Shown here in pieces: positions 50,527-58,476 of a stretch of 64,000 bases of DNA. The DNA comes from a bacterium (GTDB lineage: Bacteria > Bdellovibrionota_C > UBA2361 > RFPC01). A program made the position numbers and the translations under genes. Positions within the stretch are counted from its first letter, which is position 1, and each line of letters starts with the position of its first letter. The stretch covers positions 1-64,000 of the forward strand of contig JAUIIO010000016.1 in assembly GCA_030431715.1 (NCBI GenBank). The letters are read 5' to 3'. Under the pieces are notes generated by a model. The model made no database searches. It was not told the origin of the DNA and saw only the letters and a list, made by a program, of their open reading frames with translations.

Positions 50527-52617
50527 TTAGAGTTGGTCTGGATTACTAGCAATCGGTGACGGCAGAGCAAGGCTTAGGGTATGACCGAGCAATATATTTT
50601 CCCATGTCTCCCACCGCTTTCGACCACGTTTCTTCTTCTTTAAACAAAAGATTACAGCCATCTCACCCTGTGGGCAAAAAGCAGAGATAAACTCCTGCGT
50701 ACGGTGATGAAACGATTCAAACAACTGAGCATATATCATTGCCCGACTCAGCACAGAAGTATGTCTTGGACATAGGAGATCCGATTTTGAGGAGCTATCA
50801 CCTCTTGCGTACGAAGAAACCTCATAGATATCGCCGTCAGGGAACATCGCTTTAAAGATCTTTTTTAGATCTTCACTTGAATCAGCGATATTCGCTGGAG
50901 TACACCTTGTCGCTAGAAAAGACGCGAGAAATCCTTCTGGCACAACTCTATGACGGTCTAACTGCTTGAGATTTTCCATTCCTTCGCCAGGAAGCATAAT
51001 AGTTTCTGGCGCTTTCAAAAATCCATAAGAATGTCTCTGTAGGGTTTCAAGAACAAATTCCTCTTCAGCTCTTGAAAGAAGGATCAGAATAGAATTCCTT
51101 CTGAAGCACGTCGCTGAAATTCCACGGCTCTCCAATCTCGTGAGCAGTTTTGGCATTTGGTTGGTAAAGGAGTTTGGTGCTTTATTTTCAACTCGGTAAT
51201 GAAGCACTAGTGCATCCTCTTTAGCTGTCAGAGCCGAGGAGAGCCAGTGAGGATATGGTAGCGTCTTAAGAGTCTCACTCGCCACGGTTTTTCTTCCTGC
51301 AGTTATCCGAAAAGAAAGCCACGTAAAAACAAAACACCCGCTTAGCAAAAGGACCGGGTGAAATCCACCTAACTCGAGTTCAGGTACCAGCACGCAAAGG
51401 ATCATAAGAACAATACTTGAAGATATGACCAGCACATGCATGTGACTGCAGAAGAATTTCATCTGCAAATATGAAAAAAGACTGTGAACAACAAAAAAGA
51501 CATAGAGAAAGAGAAGAAACTGTGGCTCCGGAGAATGTGTAAAGAGTAAACACACAGATGCTACCGTAGCAAAGAAAAGAGCAAGACATATCGCAAGATT
51601 TCCGATCTGTTTCTCTGCGTGCTCTTTGTATATTTTATAAAGATTGAGATCTACTTTCTTGAGATCGAAGTAGAAAAGTCGAATCCAACTATGAGACGCT
51701 CGAATAAGAGGAGAGATGAGAAAAAAGAGCATAAAGAGCGAATGATAAAGCTCTACTCTGGAAGCCGCTATAAAGAAGCTAAAAACAATAAGGGTATCCG
51801 TACTCATCATACCCGCTGAGAAGAACTGGATAAAAAAGTCTCTATCAAGAACTCTCGCAAGATTCCTCAAACGACTTCGAGGAGACCTCCAGAGAATCAC
51901 GGAGGGGAACTTCCACTTGAGCCCTTGATAGGTATATCGAATGTATTTGAAACGGATAAACGCTTGAACAAATGTCACCAAAACATGCGAAACAACCATC
52001 CCCCATATCCCGACCACATACCAAGAAGCAAGGAAAAGCAGTAGGCCTACAAACTCAACAGTTGCAAGCGCACCAATTGGAAAGTAAGTGCGTTTGATAG
52101 CATACGTTGGCGCCTGAAGAGTTGAGAGATACATTCCACATGCTACTCGAACCCCATACATCAAAAGTACCGCAGAGATAAAAGTGCGACGCTCTGTGAA
52201 AAAATAGCTTAGCGAGAGAATAAACGTAACAATTAATAAGAGTGAAATAATGCACTCTGCCGCAAGATGCCATCTCTGGACTATCCGCGGAGCCCGGTAG
52301 AGCAGCCCATGAAATCGGAGCTGCCTGATAGCATCACGGAGCCTTTCTAAACCGCCCCACCATCCACTTTGAATAAGGTAGAGCGCTGAGAGAATAAGTG
52401 CAATGCTACGGAAACTGTGATCTTCAACTACCCAGTAGAGAAAAAAGAACTCCGTAAGATGCACAAGAAGCTGAACTCCCTGTAGAAGGAAGAAGTACTT
52501 GAGCCTGTACCAAGAATACTGAAGAAATTTTCCAGAGAAGAGAGCGTCTTCAAATGAAGCACGACTTTGAAAATCTTCTGCCTCAGAGCGTAACCACTCA
52601 GAACATACTGATCTCAT
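50527..52617 (-). CDS. Flippase-like multi-pass membrane protein of the RT cassette
   Basis: The 696-residue protein has about 12 hydrophobic helices in residues 40-438, grouped in a pattern like Wzx/MATE-type polysaccharide flippases (six, a basic loop near 222-260, then six). Residues 450-696 form a soluble domain with a beta-alpha-beta-like part (DALVLHYRV...ATCFRRNSILILLSRAEEEFVLETL), faintly like a degenerate cyclase fold, and a Lys/Arg-rich end. I know no family that joins these. Its ATG overlaps the RT stop (ATGA, 52614-52617), so the proteins are made together. A transport, pore or sensing role linked to the RT is inferred. Confidence 0.78.
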   Translation of the reverse strand: MRSVCSEWLRSEAEDFQSRASFEDALFSGKFLQYSWYRLKYFFLLQGVQLLVHLTEFFFLYWVVEDHSFRSIALILSALYLIQSGWWGGLERLRDAIRQLRFHGLLYRAPRIVQRWHLAAECIISLLLIVTFILSLSYFFTERRTFISAVLLMYGVRVACGMYLSTLQAPTYAIKRTYFPIGALATVEFVGLLLFLASWYVVGIWGMVVSHVLVTFVQAFIRFKYIRYTYQGLKWKFPSVILWRSPRSRLRNLARVLDRDFFIQFFSAGMMSTDTLIVFSFFIAASRVELYHSLFMLFFLISPLIRASHSWIRLFYFDLKKVDLNLYKIYKEHAEKQIGNLAICLALFFATVASVCLLFTHSPEPQFLLFLYVFFVVHSLFSYLQMKFFCSHMHVLVISSSIVLMILCVLVPELELGGFHPVLLLSGCFVFTWLSFRITAGRKTVASETLKTLPYPHWLSSALTAKEDALVLHYRVENKAPNSFTNQMPKLLTRLESRGISATCFRRNSILILLSRAEEEFVLETLQRHSYGFLKAPETIMLPGEGMENLKQLDRHRVVPEGFLASFLATRCTPANIADSSEDLKKIFKAMFPDGDIYEVSSYARGDSSSKSDLLCPRHTSVLSRAMIYAQLFESFHHRTQEFISAFCPQGEMAVIFCLKKKKRGRKRWETWENILLGHTLSLALPSPIASNPDQL

Positions 52618-53969
52618 GAGCGTCCCCCACTATATATATTTCGGGCAGCACATAAAGACTCGAGTCCAAATTCGTTACGTAAGGCATCATATGAAATGAC
52701 ATCAAATGCTCGTTTTCCCCTTCTGCCACTAAGAGTCTCTGCCGCGATCTTAGCAACCTCAAAATCAAAATCCCTTAAAAACCTCCTGTCGCTTATACAC
52801 CTCTGCAAAAGATCTGCACTATAGGTAGAATGAGGAATATGTGTATCAAAGATGTCGTTGGCAAGCACGCACAGCTTGCGAGCACGTTCTCTTTGCGGTA
52901 GATCTTTGTGAATCTGATTGTGATTCTTCATCCTCATTCGCAGCTCATCCAAAGCATGCTTCGCAGTCCCCTTTTTAAGAGCCACTGTTCCATCAAAATT
53001 TATTCTCATTCCAAGAAAGGTAATTGAATGCGCTCCCCTTACGATAGAATCCGAAGACTCTCTCCTACCTGCTCCATTAAAATAACACAGGCTATGTTTC
53101 TTCTTACTTAATTCGAGCCTGCGTTTTGAAAGCTCTTCTGAAAGCCTGCGCTCAAACTCTTCAACAACGCCTAATGATTGGTGAGCATAGAGAATATCAT
53201 CGCCATATCGTGCATAAAACGCATCTTGATTAAGCCGATGGAATATATGATCGAGATCCTGTAAGTAGAGGTTAAAAACTATGGTAGAGATAGGTGAGCC
53301 GAAGGGTATACCCATAATTGGGACATAACGACTTCCATCTTCTGAAAGTATCTCTGGCCTAATCGCCTGACGAAGAAGTTTATGTATCTTTGGCTGAAAC
53401 TCTCCTGCTCGTTCTGTAAGCAAAGAGAGTTGCTCCCAGAGAAGTGAGTCATTATCAACAGGAATAGTCTCTGTATAGCGCCTTACATCCGTACGCAACA
53501 CATAGAGTCCACGCTCTTGCGGGGTAATAATCTCTCTTCGATGAACTCTCACATAATTGGTGAAATTTTTAACAGCTGTCGACCAGTTGCGATCTTTTCG
53601 GTAAGAGTACAGGTGCGGTGAGAGCTTCGGTCCCATCTCTTGTAAAAGTACCCTAGCAAGGACACCGTGTACGATACGGTCCACAATCGGGAATTGGTAG
53701 ATTGTACGTTTTTTTTTGCGCACTCGAACATCTGCAAGGTTCGCTAAGCCTGGCGAATACGAACCATCTCTAAGACTCTTTCTCAGCAACTTCGCAAATG
53801 TCCCTCTTTTTAATGAGATGGTCGTAAACGAGCTTTCTGCATCCTGCTCATGGGGTGAACTCGCAGCAGATCTTTTGGCCTGAAGTGATTCGATCTCTTG
53901 ATAATAGAGCTCGTTCGATAAGAAGAGAGATTCAAAGGGATTTTTATTCTTATTGTAGAAACGAAACAT
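52614..53969 (-). CDS. Reverse transcriptase of unassigned family
   Basis: The 451-residue protein contains an RT fingers-palm core. It shows an N-terminal conserved block (RTIYQFPIVDRIVHGVL, 89-105; LYSYRKDRNWSTAV, 120-133), motif A with catalytic Asp161 (LRTDVRRYTETIP), motif B (MGIPFGSPISTIVFNLYL, 219-236), motif C YGDD (255-258), motif D and motif E (ITFLGMRI, 316-323). A Lys/Arg-rich thumb-like end follows. No maturase, endonuclease or integrase domain is present. Residue 166 after motif A is Thr where most RTs have Phe or Tyr. It differs from group II intron (PQG), retron and DGR (SQ) signatures in motif B. It starts the three-gene cassette. Confidence 0.93.
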   Translation of the reverse strand: MFRFYNKNKNPFESLFLSNELYYQEIESLQAKRSAASSPHEQDAESSFTTISLKRGTFAKLLRKSLRDGSYSPGLANLADVRVRKKKRTIYQFPIVDRIVHGVLARVLLQEMGPKLSPHLYSYRKDRNWSTAVKNFTNYVRVHRREIITPQERGLYVLRTDVRRYTETIPVDNDSLLWEQLSLLTERAGEFQPKIHKLLRQAIRPEILSEDGSRYVPIMGIPFGSPISTIVFNLYLQDLDHIFHRLNQDAFYARYGDDILYAHQSLGVVEEFERRLSEELSKRRLELSKKKHSLCYFNGAGRRESSDSIVRGAHSITFLGMRINFDGTVALKKGTAKHALDELRMRMKNHNQIHKDLPQRERARKLCVLANDIFDTHIPHSTYSADLLQRCISDRRFLRDFDFEVAKIAAETLSGRRGKRAFDVISYDALRNEFGLESLCAARNIYSGGRS

Positions 53970-54267
53970 GCTCTGGCCTAAAATAGTTAGCTCTATTAGT
54001 TAGATACAGGCAATACCGCTTTAGAATCTTAAATATTTGCTCTTTCTTAGAAACTCTACAAACCCCTCACACATCTTAATACATTATGGGGGATCTTCTG
54101 GTGAGAGGACTTCCCTCCGAAGCGATGACAACTCTCTGACCGGGTATATACTCGTATATACCCTTGAGTGACACTCACGAGCGTTTTGAATAAGGCTGCG
54201 GCCATTCATGCTCTAAATCAGCATCATAAGACGATGCAGACAAACCGAATTTATCAGTTCTAACTAC
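53970..54267 (-). ncRNA. Candidate structured RNA or leader upstream of the RT
   Basis: These 298 nt directly upstream of the RT gene have no usable ORF. They hold a perfect 9-bp hairpin with a 4-nt loop (54142-54150 and 54155-54163, GGGTATATA/TATATACCC). A near-palindrome follows (54165-54177, TGAGTGACACTCA), and a 5-bp hairpin GCATC/GATGC lies at 54221-54237. RT systems such as retrons and some DRTs carry a template RNA in this position. A simple 5' leader or terminator is the alternative. The RNA, its ends and its link to the RT are unproven. Confidence 0.4.
54142..54163. repeat. Perfect 9-bp hairpin upstream of RT
   Basis: GGGTATATA and TATATACCC flank the tetraloop CTCG. The stem is followed 2 nt later by the TGAGTGACACTCA near-palindrome, giving two hairpins in tandem. 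No T-tract follows on either strand. Confidence 0.75.
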
Positions 54268-54564
54268 TCAGAGATTTTCTTCACTCGGAGGAGCAGTCTC
54301 TTTCTCCTTTATTTCCCCGGTAATAGACTCAAATGAAGCGGGGACACGCCAGTCGTGCTTCCCGCTTTTATACATAAGCAAATCGTTATAGAGTGAATGT
54401 AAATTATACTGGAGGACATTGAAAATGCCCGGAAGTCCCCCGGAGGGACAACAAATACTGCCCGCAAAAAAACTGCAAAAGCGACCAGCTTTTTCCGGGA
54501 GAAGTGGTTCTGAATCGGTTGATTTCCAGCAAGCTACGCCAGCATTAAAACCGGGCATTTTCAT
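54268..54564 (-). CDS. Possible small protein upstream of the RT
   Basis: From ATG 54564 the frame gives 98 residues. It begins MKMPGFNAGVACWKST, which recalls short bacterial peptides that begin MPGFTAEASLYKT. It ends in a hydrophilic tail (KEKETAPPSEENL) with normal protein composition. The middle is Cys/Phe/Gly-rich and lies over the interlocked inverted repeats at 54420-54577. There is no Shine-Dalgarno. It points towards the RT, 298 nt upstream. It may be a real accessory peptide or a chance frame in a structured RNA; the recalled similarity is unchecked. Confidence 0.35.
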   Translation of the reverse strand: MKMPGFNAGVACWKSTDSEPLLPEKAGRFCSFFAGSICCPSGGLPGIFNVLQYNLHSLYNDLLMYKSGKHDWRVPASFESITGEIKEKETAPPSEENL

Positions 54565-54577
54565 TGGCGGGCAGTAT
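54420..54577. repeat. Two interlocked inverted repeats (pseudoknot order)
   Basis: Arm A (54420-54432, TGAAAATGCCCGG) is perfectly complementary to A' (54551-54563). Arm B (54455-54465, ATACTGCCCGC) is perfectly complementary to B' (54567-54577). The order is A-B-A'-B', so the two stems cross and would form a pseudoknot rather than nested hairpins. The distance to ATG 54583 of the divergent gene is only 5 nt. Confidence 0.8.
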
Positions 54578-54582
54578 AGATT

Positions 54583-55071
54583 ATGAAAGCTCACTCTCTA
54601 TTACTTACATTCTTCCTATATTTACCGCCTCTTTACGCGCTAGATACCATTTCAAACATTCCAGATGACTGCACAAGCAATATGGCCACTCACTCAAGGG
54701 CCGGCAGTAAGATAGATATTGGACCAACGTGGGTATCTCCATGTCAGGATGTTTGTGATCTTGACGAGGACGGCCACGTCGTTAGCAAAAAAACGCTCTG
54801 GTTTCCAGCGAGATCATGTGACCCTGAGAAAAGGCGCATCGTCGCCAATGTCTGTGTCCCAGCCCTTAACAAGCGTGGCTGTAATGAGATACAGCAGACT
54901 ACTGAATCCCCTCTGAGCCATGACTGCTGGAGTAACGCCAAGAACGACGGCGAAAAGTGGGAGTGTGCTGAAAAAAGCCTGCCTGTAACGTGCAAATACA
55001 AGCTCAAAGGCAAAGAAGAGAGGTACAAGAATCTCATCAAATACGGCTACTGCGAGCCCGTCCACAAATAA
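54583..55071 (+). CDS. Secreted Cys-rich hypothetical protein
   Basis: The 162-residue product has a signal peptide (HSLLLTFFLYLPPLYA) and 10 cysteines in the mature part (SPCQDVCDLDEDGHV, KRGCNEI, HDCW, KWECAEK, VTCKYK, GYCEPV). These could form five disulfides in the periplasm or outside. I recognise no family. It has no Shine-Dalgarno and is divergent from the RT cassette, with the interlocked repeats between them, so it may be its neighbour only. The roughly 180-nt repeat element begins 10 nt after its stop. Confidence 0.65.
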   Translation: MKAHSLLLTFFLYLPPLYALDTISNIPDDCTSNMATHSRAGSKIDIGPTWVSPCQDVCDLDEDGHVVSKKTLWFPARSCDPEKRRIVANVCVPALNKRGCNEIQQTTESPLSHDCWSNAKNDGEKWECAEKSLPVTCKYKLKGKEERYKNLIKYGYCEPVHK

Positions 55072-55080
55072 GAAACATTC

Positions 55081-55260
55081 ACCCCTTGGCCGCATTCGCG
55101 GAATGTAACCGGGTGTTATTAGCTTGGATTAAACACAGGAGCCCACGGAGGACGCGGAGCGAGCCACCTTTACTTCTCCGTGTTCTCCGTGGGCTCCTGT
55201 GTTTGATCCTCAATTGTTTACATAAAAAATCAAGCATTAATCCATGTAGATGAACGCTTA
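55081..55260 (+). repeat. Dispersed ~180-nt palindromic element, copy 2
   Basis: It aligns along its whole length with the reverse complement of 12181-12360. Its core is a perfect 20-bp inverted repeat (55131-55150, AAACACAGGAGCCCACGGAG, and 55185-55204). Shared flanks include GCATTCGCGG before the core, and AAAATCAAGCATT and TAGATGAACGCTTA after it. The SahR-like gene starts about 100 nt beyond it. Confidence 0.85.
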
Positions 55261-55329
55261 CAAAACAACTCACCTCACCACAACGCGCTGTATTTATTCG
55301 GTTTTAATTTTCATCAATATATTTACATT

Positions 55330-55348
55330 TATCGATATATTGTCGATA
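55330..55348. promoter_or_regulatory. Putative operator of the SahR-like regulator
   Basis: TATCGA (55330-55335) and TCGATA (55343-55348) form an inverted repeat with a 7-nt spacer, 9 nt before ATG 55358. Its place and symmetry suit a dimeric ArsR-type repressor controlling its own operon with ahcY. Binding is inferred. Confidence 0.5.
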
Positions 55349-55357
55349 GTATTCTGC

Positions 55358-56281
55358 ATGGATATCGAAACGGTATTTAAGGCACTCGGCGATCAATCAA
55401 GGCTTAAACTCTATTCCTCACTCCTTCATGGGAGCTTTAACGTCCAAGAACTGACCCATATTCTTGACCTTAGGCAATCCACGGTGAGTCACCATTTAAA
55501 GATACTTGAAAAAAGCGACCTTATTCAGCACCGCAAGGAGGGCACTTGGTCCTACTATTCTCTCACTGAGCTAGAAGATGCTACGCTCATTTCCGACACT
55601 AGACTCCTATTACAAAAACTTATGAGCAATGGGCACAACCCTCTCTCAGATGACGAGCAGCAGCGAGTAAAAGGAGCGCTCGATAGCAGGCGCGATCGCT
55701 CTCGTATGTATTTTGACGCTAACGCTTCCAGATGGCACACACTAAGAGAAGAAGCCCCCGGATCACACTTTCCTCTCGACACCCTTCTATCTGAAATCGA
55801 CAGCGAAAGAACTTTGCTTGATCTCGGTTGCGGTTCAGGGGCATTGTTAGAGCGACTCTTACCGAGAGCCGGTAAAACCTTTGCGGTAGATTACTCTGAT
55901 GCCATGCTAGACGCAGCCAGAGAGAACCTTGGCACAAGAGCCAAAGAGATTGATTTTCGACTCGGTTACCTTGAACATCTCCCTTTTGGTGATGGGACTG
56001 TAGAGGTGGCCACAGGTTTTATGGTGTTTCATCACCTTGCTGAACCACGTTCAGCTCTCAGTGATATTCACCGGGTTTTGACTCCAGGTGGAAAACTCAT
56101 AATCGGAGATCTCCTGCCGCATACAAAAGAGTTTATGCGAGACAGGTTTGCCGATCTCTGGTTAGGCTTTCCGCTTGAAGAGTTCCAAAGTTGGGTCGGG
56201 CAGGCAGGATTTTCTCAGATTGAGACTGCTCCTATTGGCCCCGAAAAAGATGTTTTTTTGTTAACTGCATATAAACCATAA
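55358..56281 (+). CDS. ArsR-type HTH regulator fused to SAM methyltransferase domain (SahR-like)
   Basis: The 307-residue protein has a winged helix-turn-helix (about residues 1-75; FKALGDQSRLKLYSSL, ELTHILDLRQSTVSHHLKIL) and a Rossmann methyltransferase domain (about 115-305; LLDLGCGSGALLERL). Proteins of this plan next to ahcY include SahR, which senses S-adenosylhomocysteine in Deltaproteobacteria and controls methionine-cycle genes. ATG 55358 is chosen as the start, as the family begins with MDIETVFKALGD-like sequence. An open frame back to 55250 runs into the repeat. ahcY follows by 12 nt, and a palindrome lies just upstream. Confidence 0.88.
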   Translation: MDIETVFKALGDQSRLKLYSSLLHGSFNVQELTHILDLRQSTVSHHLKILEKSDLIQHRKEGTWSYYSLTELEDATLISDTRLLLQKLMSNGHNPLSDDEQQRVKGALDSRRDRSRMYFDANASRWHTLREEAPGSHFPLDTLLSEIDSERTLLDLGCGSGALLERLLPRAGKTFAVDYSDAMLDAARENLGTRAKEIDFRLGYLEHLPFGDGTVEVATGFMVFHHLAEPRSALSDIHRVLTPGGKLIIGDLLPHTKEFMRDRFADLWLGFPLEEFQSWVGQAGFSQIETAPIGPEKDVFLLTAYKP

Positions 56282-56293
56282 AGGATAAGCACA

Positions 56294-57619
56294 ATGACAG
56301 CACTAAAAAGTGTAAAACCAGGTGACTTTGCTGATTACAAAGTTGCCGACATAAACCTCGCAGAATGGGGAAGAAAAGAGATAGAGATCGCTGAGAAGGA
56401 AATGCCAGGACTTATGGCTATCCGTGAAGAATACGGCGCTAGCAAACCACTCAGTGGTGCCAGAATCGCCGGCTGTCTTCATATGACGATTCAGACTGCC
56501 GTACTTATCGAAACGCTCACTGAACTCGGCGCTGAAGTTCGATGGTCAAGCTGCAATATCTTCTCAACCCAAGACCATGCCGCCGCGGCTATCGCTGCTG
56601 CTGGAATTCCAGTGTTTGCATGGAAGGGAGAAACCGAGGAAGAATATGACTGGTGTATCGAACAGACTCTTTCATTTGATGGCAAAGGCCCTAACATGCT
56701 TCTGGACGATGGTGGTGACCTCACTGTTATTGTACACGAAAAGCATCCTGAGCTTCTCGGTGAGATTGAAGGCGTTTCTGAAGAAACAACTACTGGCGTT
56801 GCCAGACTCTATAAAATGTTTGAGACAGGCACACTTAAAATGCCAGCATTTAACGTTAATGACTCCGTAACAAAGTCCAAGTTTGATAACCTGTACGGCT
56901 GCCGCGAGTCTCTCGCAGATGGTATTAAACGTGCCACTGATGTGATGCTTGCTGGGAAAGTTGTTTGCGTTGCTGGTTTTGGCGGCGTTGGTAAAGGATG
57001 TGCGGATTCAATGAAGGGATACGGCGCACGTGTTCTCGTTACCGAAATTGATCCTATCAATGCTCTTCAAGCAGCTATGGAAGGATACGAAGTAGTGACT
57101 ATGGAAGACGCTGCTCCTGAAGCTGACATCTTTGTTACCGCTACAGGAAACTATAACGTAATCCACGGCGCACACATGGAAGTCATGAAGGACGATGCCA
57201 TACTTTGTAACATCGGTCACTTTGACAATGAAATTGACATGGCTTGGCTTGAAGGTCGTGATGACATCAAAGAAGTAAACATCAAGCCACAAGTTGATAA
57301 ATTTGTATTCCCTGACGGAAAAGCAATTATCGTACTTGCCCGTGGAAGACTGGTAAACCTTGGATGTGCTACCGGCCACCCAAGCTTTGTTATGTCAGCT
57401 TCTTTCACAAACCAAGTGATGGCGCAGATTGAACTCTTTAAGAACAAAGGGAAATACCCTGTGGGAGTCCACATGCTTCCTAAAATTCTTGATGAGAAAG
57501 TTGCCAGACTTCATCTCAAAAAACTCGGTGTAAATCTCACTGAGATGAGCAAAGATCAGGCTGATTATATTGGCGTTCCCGTAGAAGGCCCTTATAAGCC
57601 TGAGCATTACAGGTACTAA
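56294..57619 (+). CDS. ahcY: Adenosylhomocysteinase
   Basis: AhcY splits S-adenosylhomocysteine into homocysteine and adenosine, recycling the by-product of methylation. The 441 residues show the family motifs: [38 protein letters not shown], the NAD site [47 protein letters not shown] and the C-terminal [26 protein letters not shown] precedes the ATG. Together with the SahR-like gene it makes a two-gene methionine-cycle unit. Confidence 0.98.
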   Translation: MTALKSVKPGDFADYKVADINLAEWGRKEIEIAEKEMPGLMAIREEYGASKPLSGARIAGCLHMTIQTAVLIETLTELGAEVRWSSCNIFSTQDHAAAAIAAAGIPVFAWKGETEEEYDWCIEQTLSFDGKGPNMLLDDGGDLTVIVHEKHPELLGEIEGVSEETTTGVARLYKMFETGTLKMPAFNVNDSVTKSKFDNLYGCRESLADGIKRATDVMLAGKVVCVAGFGGVGKGCADSMKGYGARVLVTEIDPINALQAAMEGYEVVTMEDAAPEADIFVTATGNYNVIHGAHMEVMKDDAILCNIGHFDNEIDMAWLEGRDDIKEVNIKPQVDKFVFPDGKAIIVLARGRLVNLGCATGHPSFVMSASFTNQVMAQIELFKNKGKYPVGVHMLPKILDEKVARLHLKKLGVNLTEMSKDQADYIGVPVEGPYKPEHYRY

Positions 57620-57627
57620 GCCTGCCT

Positions 57628-57651
57628 AGGGGGCTTTTTACAAAGCCCCCT
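57628..57651 (+). terminator. Terminator hairpin after ahcY
   Basis: AGGGGGCTTT (57628-57637) and AAAGCCCCCT (57642-57651) pair perfectly around TTAC, 9 nt after the ahcY stop. No T-tract follows, but the strength and position suggest termination. Confidence 0.6.
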
Positions 57652-57672
57652 CTCGCTCCTCCCCTTCCTCCT

Positions 57673-57800
57673 ACTCTTCCTCTTGCACTTGCACTCCCTC
57701 CTCCTCCCTCAACAAACAACTGGGCTAAGACAGGGACAGAGACTGGACGGAGTCACGGTCAGAGTTTTCCTACCAGTAGTGCAAGATTAAGAGGAAGAGT
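57673..57800. repeat. Six-base-unit hairpin repeat after ahcY
   Basis: ACTCTTCCTCTTGCACTTGC (from 57673) is complementary, with few mismatches, to GCAAGATTAAGAGGAAGAGT (57781-57800). CTC/CCT-rich units fill the left of the loop. The rest of the 57620-57845 gap is the terminator hairpin and loop. The CTTGCACTTGCAC core recurs elsewhere in the window. Confidence 0.65.
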
Positions 57801-57845
57801 TTGCTTTAGGGAGCACTAGGGCAAGTCGAAAATTACATACTCCCA

Positions 57846-58103
57846 TTAGATATCTTTTCTAACTGCCTCAATCATATAAGCCTTAGCAGTAAAATCGAAA
57901 TCAAGAACCTTCCCAATAAGCTCCTGCACGTACGCAATATCCTCAGGCCCAACTGGATAGGCACCGTGCATCTCAGGATCTGTATCTGGAACATCAAAAG
58001 CCTCTTTCAGATCGGCTAGGGTAATATCCTTTATCTCAAAAAGGTCTTCAACTTCCTCGGAAGCACCATCATAAACCACTAAAAATCTTCCAATATCAGC
58101 CAT
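57846..58103 (-). CDS. Small acidic hypothetical protein
   Basis: The 85-residue soluble protein is rich in Asp and Glu, with no recognised family. Its start (ATG 58103) overlaps the end of the truncated-haemoglobin gene by 8 nt, so the two are translated together. It may be a partner or an adaptor of the haemoglobin, but that is position-based. Confidence 0.72.
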   Translation of the reverse strand: MADIGRFLVVYDGASEEVEDLFEIKDITLADLKEAFDVPDTDPEMHGAYPVGPEDIAYVQELIGKVLDFDFTAKAYMIEAVRKDI

Positions 58104-58476
58104 CTTTATTCCTCATAAAATCGGCTATATTTGTGAACTTTTCATCAAGAAACGTTGAAATCTCATCACTGATCCCACACGTCACAAAAGCTTTTCGCAT
58201 ACAGGACAGCCACGCATCTCGCTCAGCCTCTCCGATTGGAAAAGGCATATGCCGCATTCTGAGTCGTGGGTGACCGTGCTTTTGTACATAGAGCGGTGGC
58301 CCACCCGACCATCCAACAAGAAATTCATATAACTTATCGCGCGATTCAGTGAGATCTTCGGGATGGAGTTTAAGAATAGATTCTGCTTCAGGAAAGCTCG
58401 TCATATTATCGTAAAAAACATCTACGAGCTTCCGTATCCCGGCATCGCCACCGAGCTTATCATACAGGCCGATCAC
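58096..58476 (-). CDS. Group II truncated haemoglobin
   Basis: A 126-residue haem globin with the 2-on-2 fold. The proximal region (HPEDLTESRDKLYEFLVGWSGGPPLYV) and KHGHPRLRMRHMPFPIG, with the proximal His, match the trHbO/GlbO group, which binds O2 and detoxifies NO or peroxide. The start is GTG 58476, sharing a TAGTG overlap with the CBS gene stop. Together with the CBS protein it suggests redox or oxygen sensing. Confidence 0.9.
   Translation of the reverse strand: MIGLYDKLGGDAGIRKLVDVFYDNMTSFPEAESILKLHPEDLTESRDKLYEFLVGWSGGPPLYVQKHGHPRLRMRHMPFPIGEAERDAWLSCMRKAFVTCGISDEISTFLDEKFTNIADFMRNKDG

Noticed and set aside
52614..53969. Group II intron
   Set aside because: No maturase or endonuclease domain is fused to the RT, motif B is not PQG-type, and no domain V-like hairpin was found downstream, where another gene overlaps.
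48932..55071. Diversity-generating retroelement
   Set aside because: No template/variable repeat pair, no Avd-like gene and no C-type lectin target were seen, and motif B lacks the DGR signature.
54990..55273. Arg-rich frames at 54990-55253 and 55079-55273
   Set aside because: They are translations of the CACGGAG palindrome of the dispersed element on both strands; the symmetrical HRSPRRT peptide in each shows this.
55250..55357. N-terminal extension of the SahR-like protein
   Set aside because: The open frame begins inside the repeat element and would run through the palindromic operator; the family starts at 55358.
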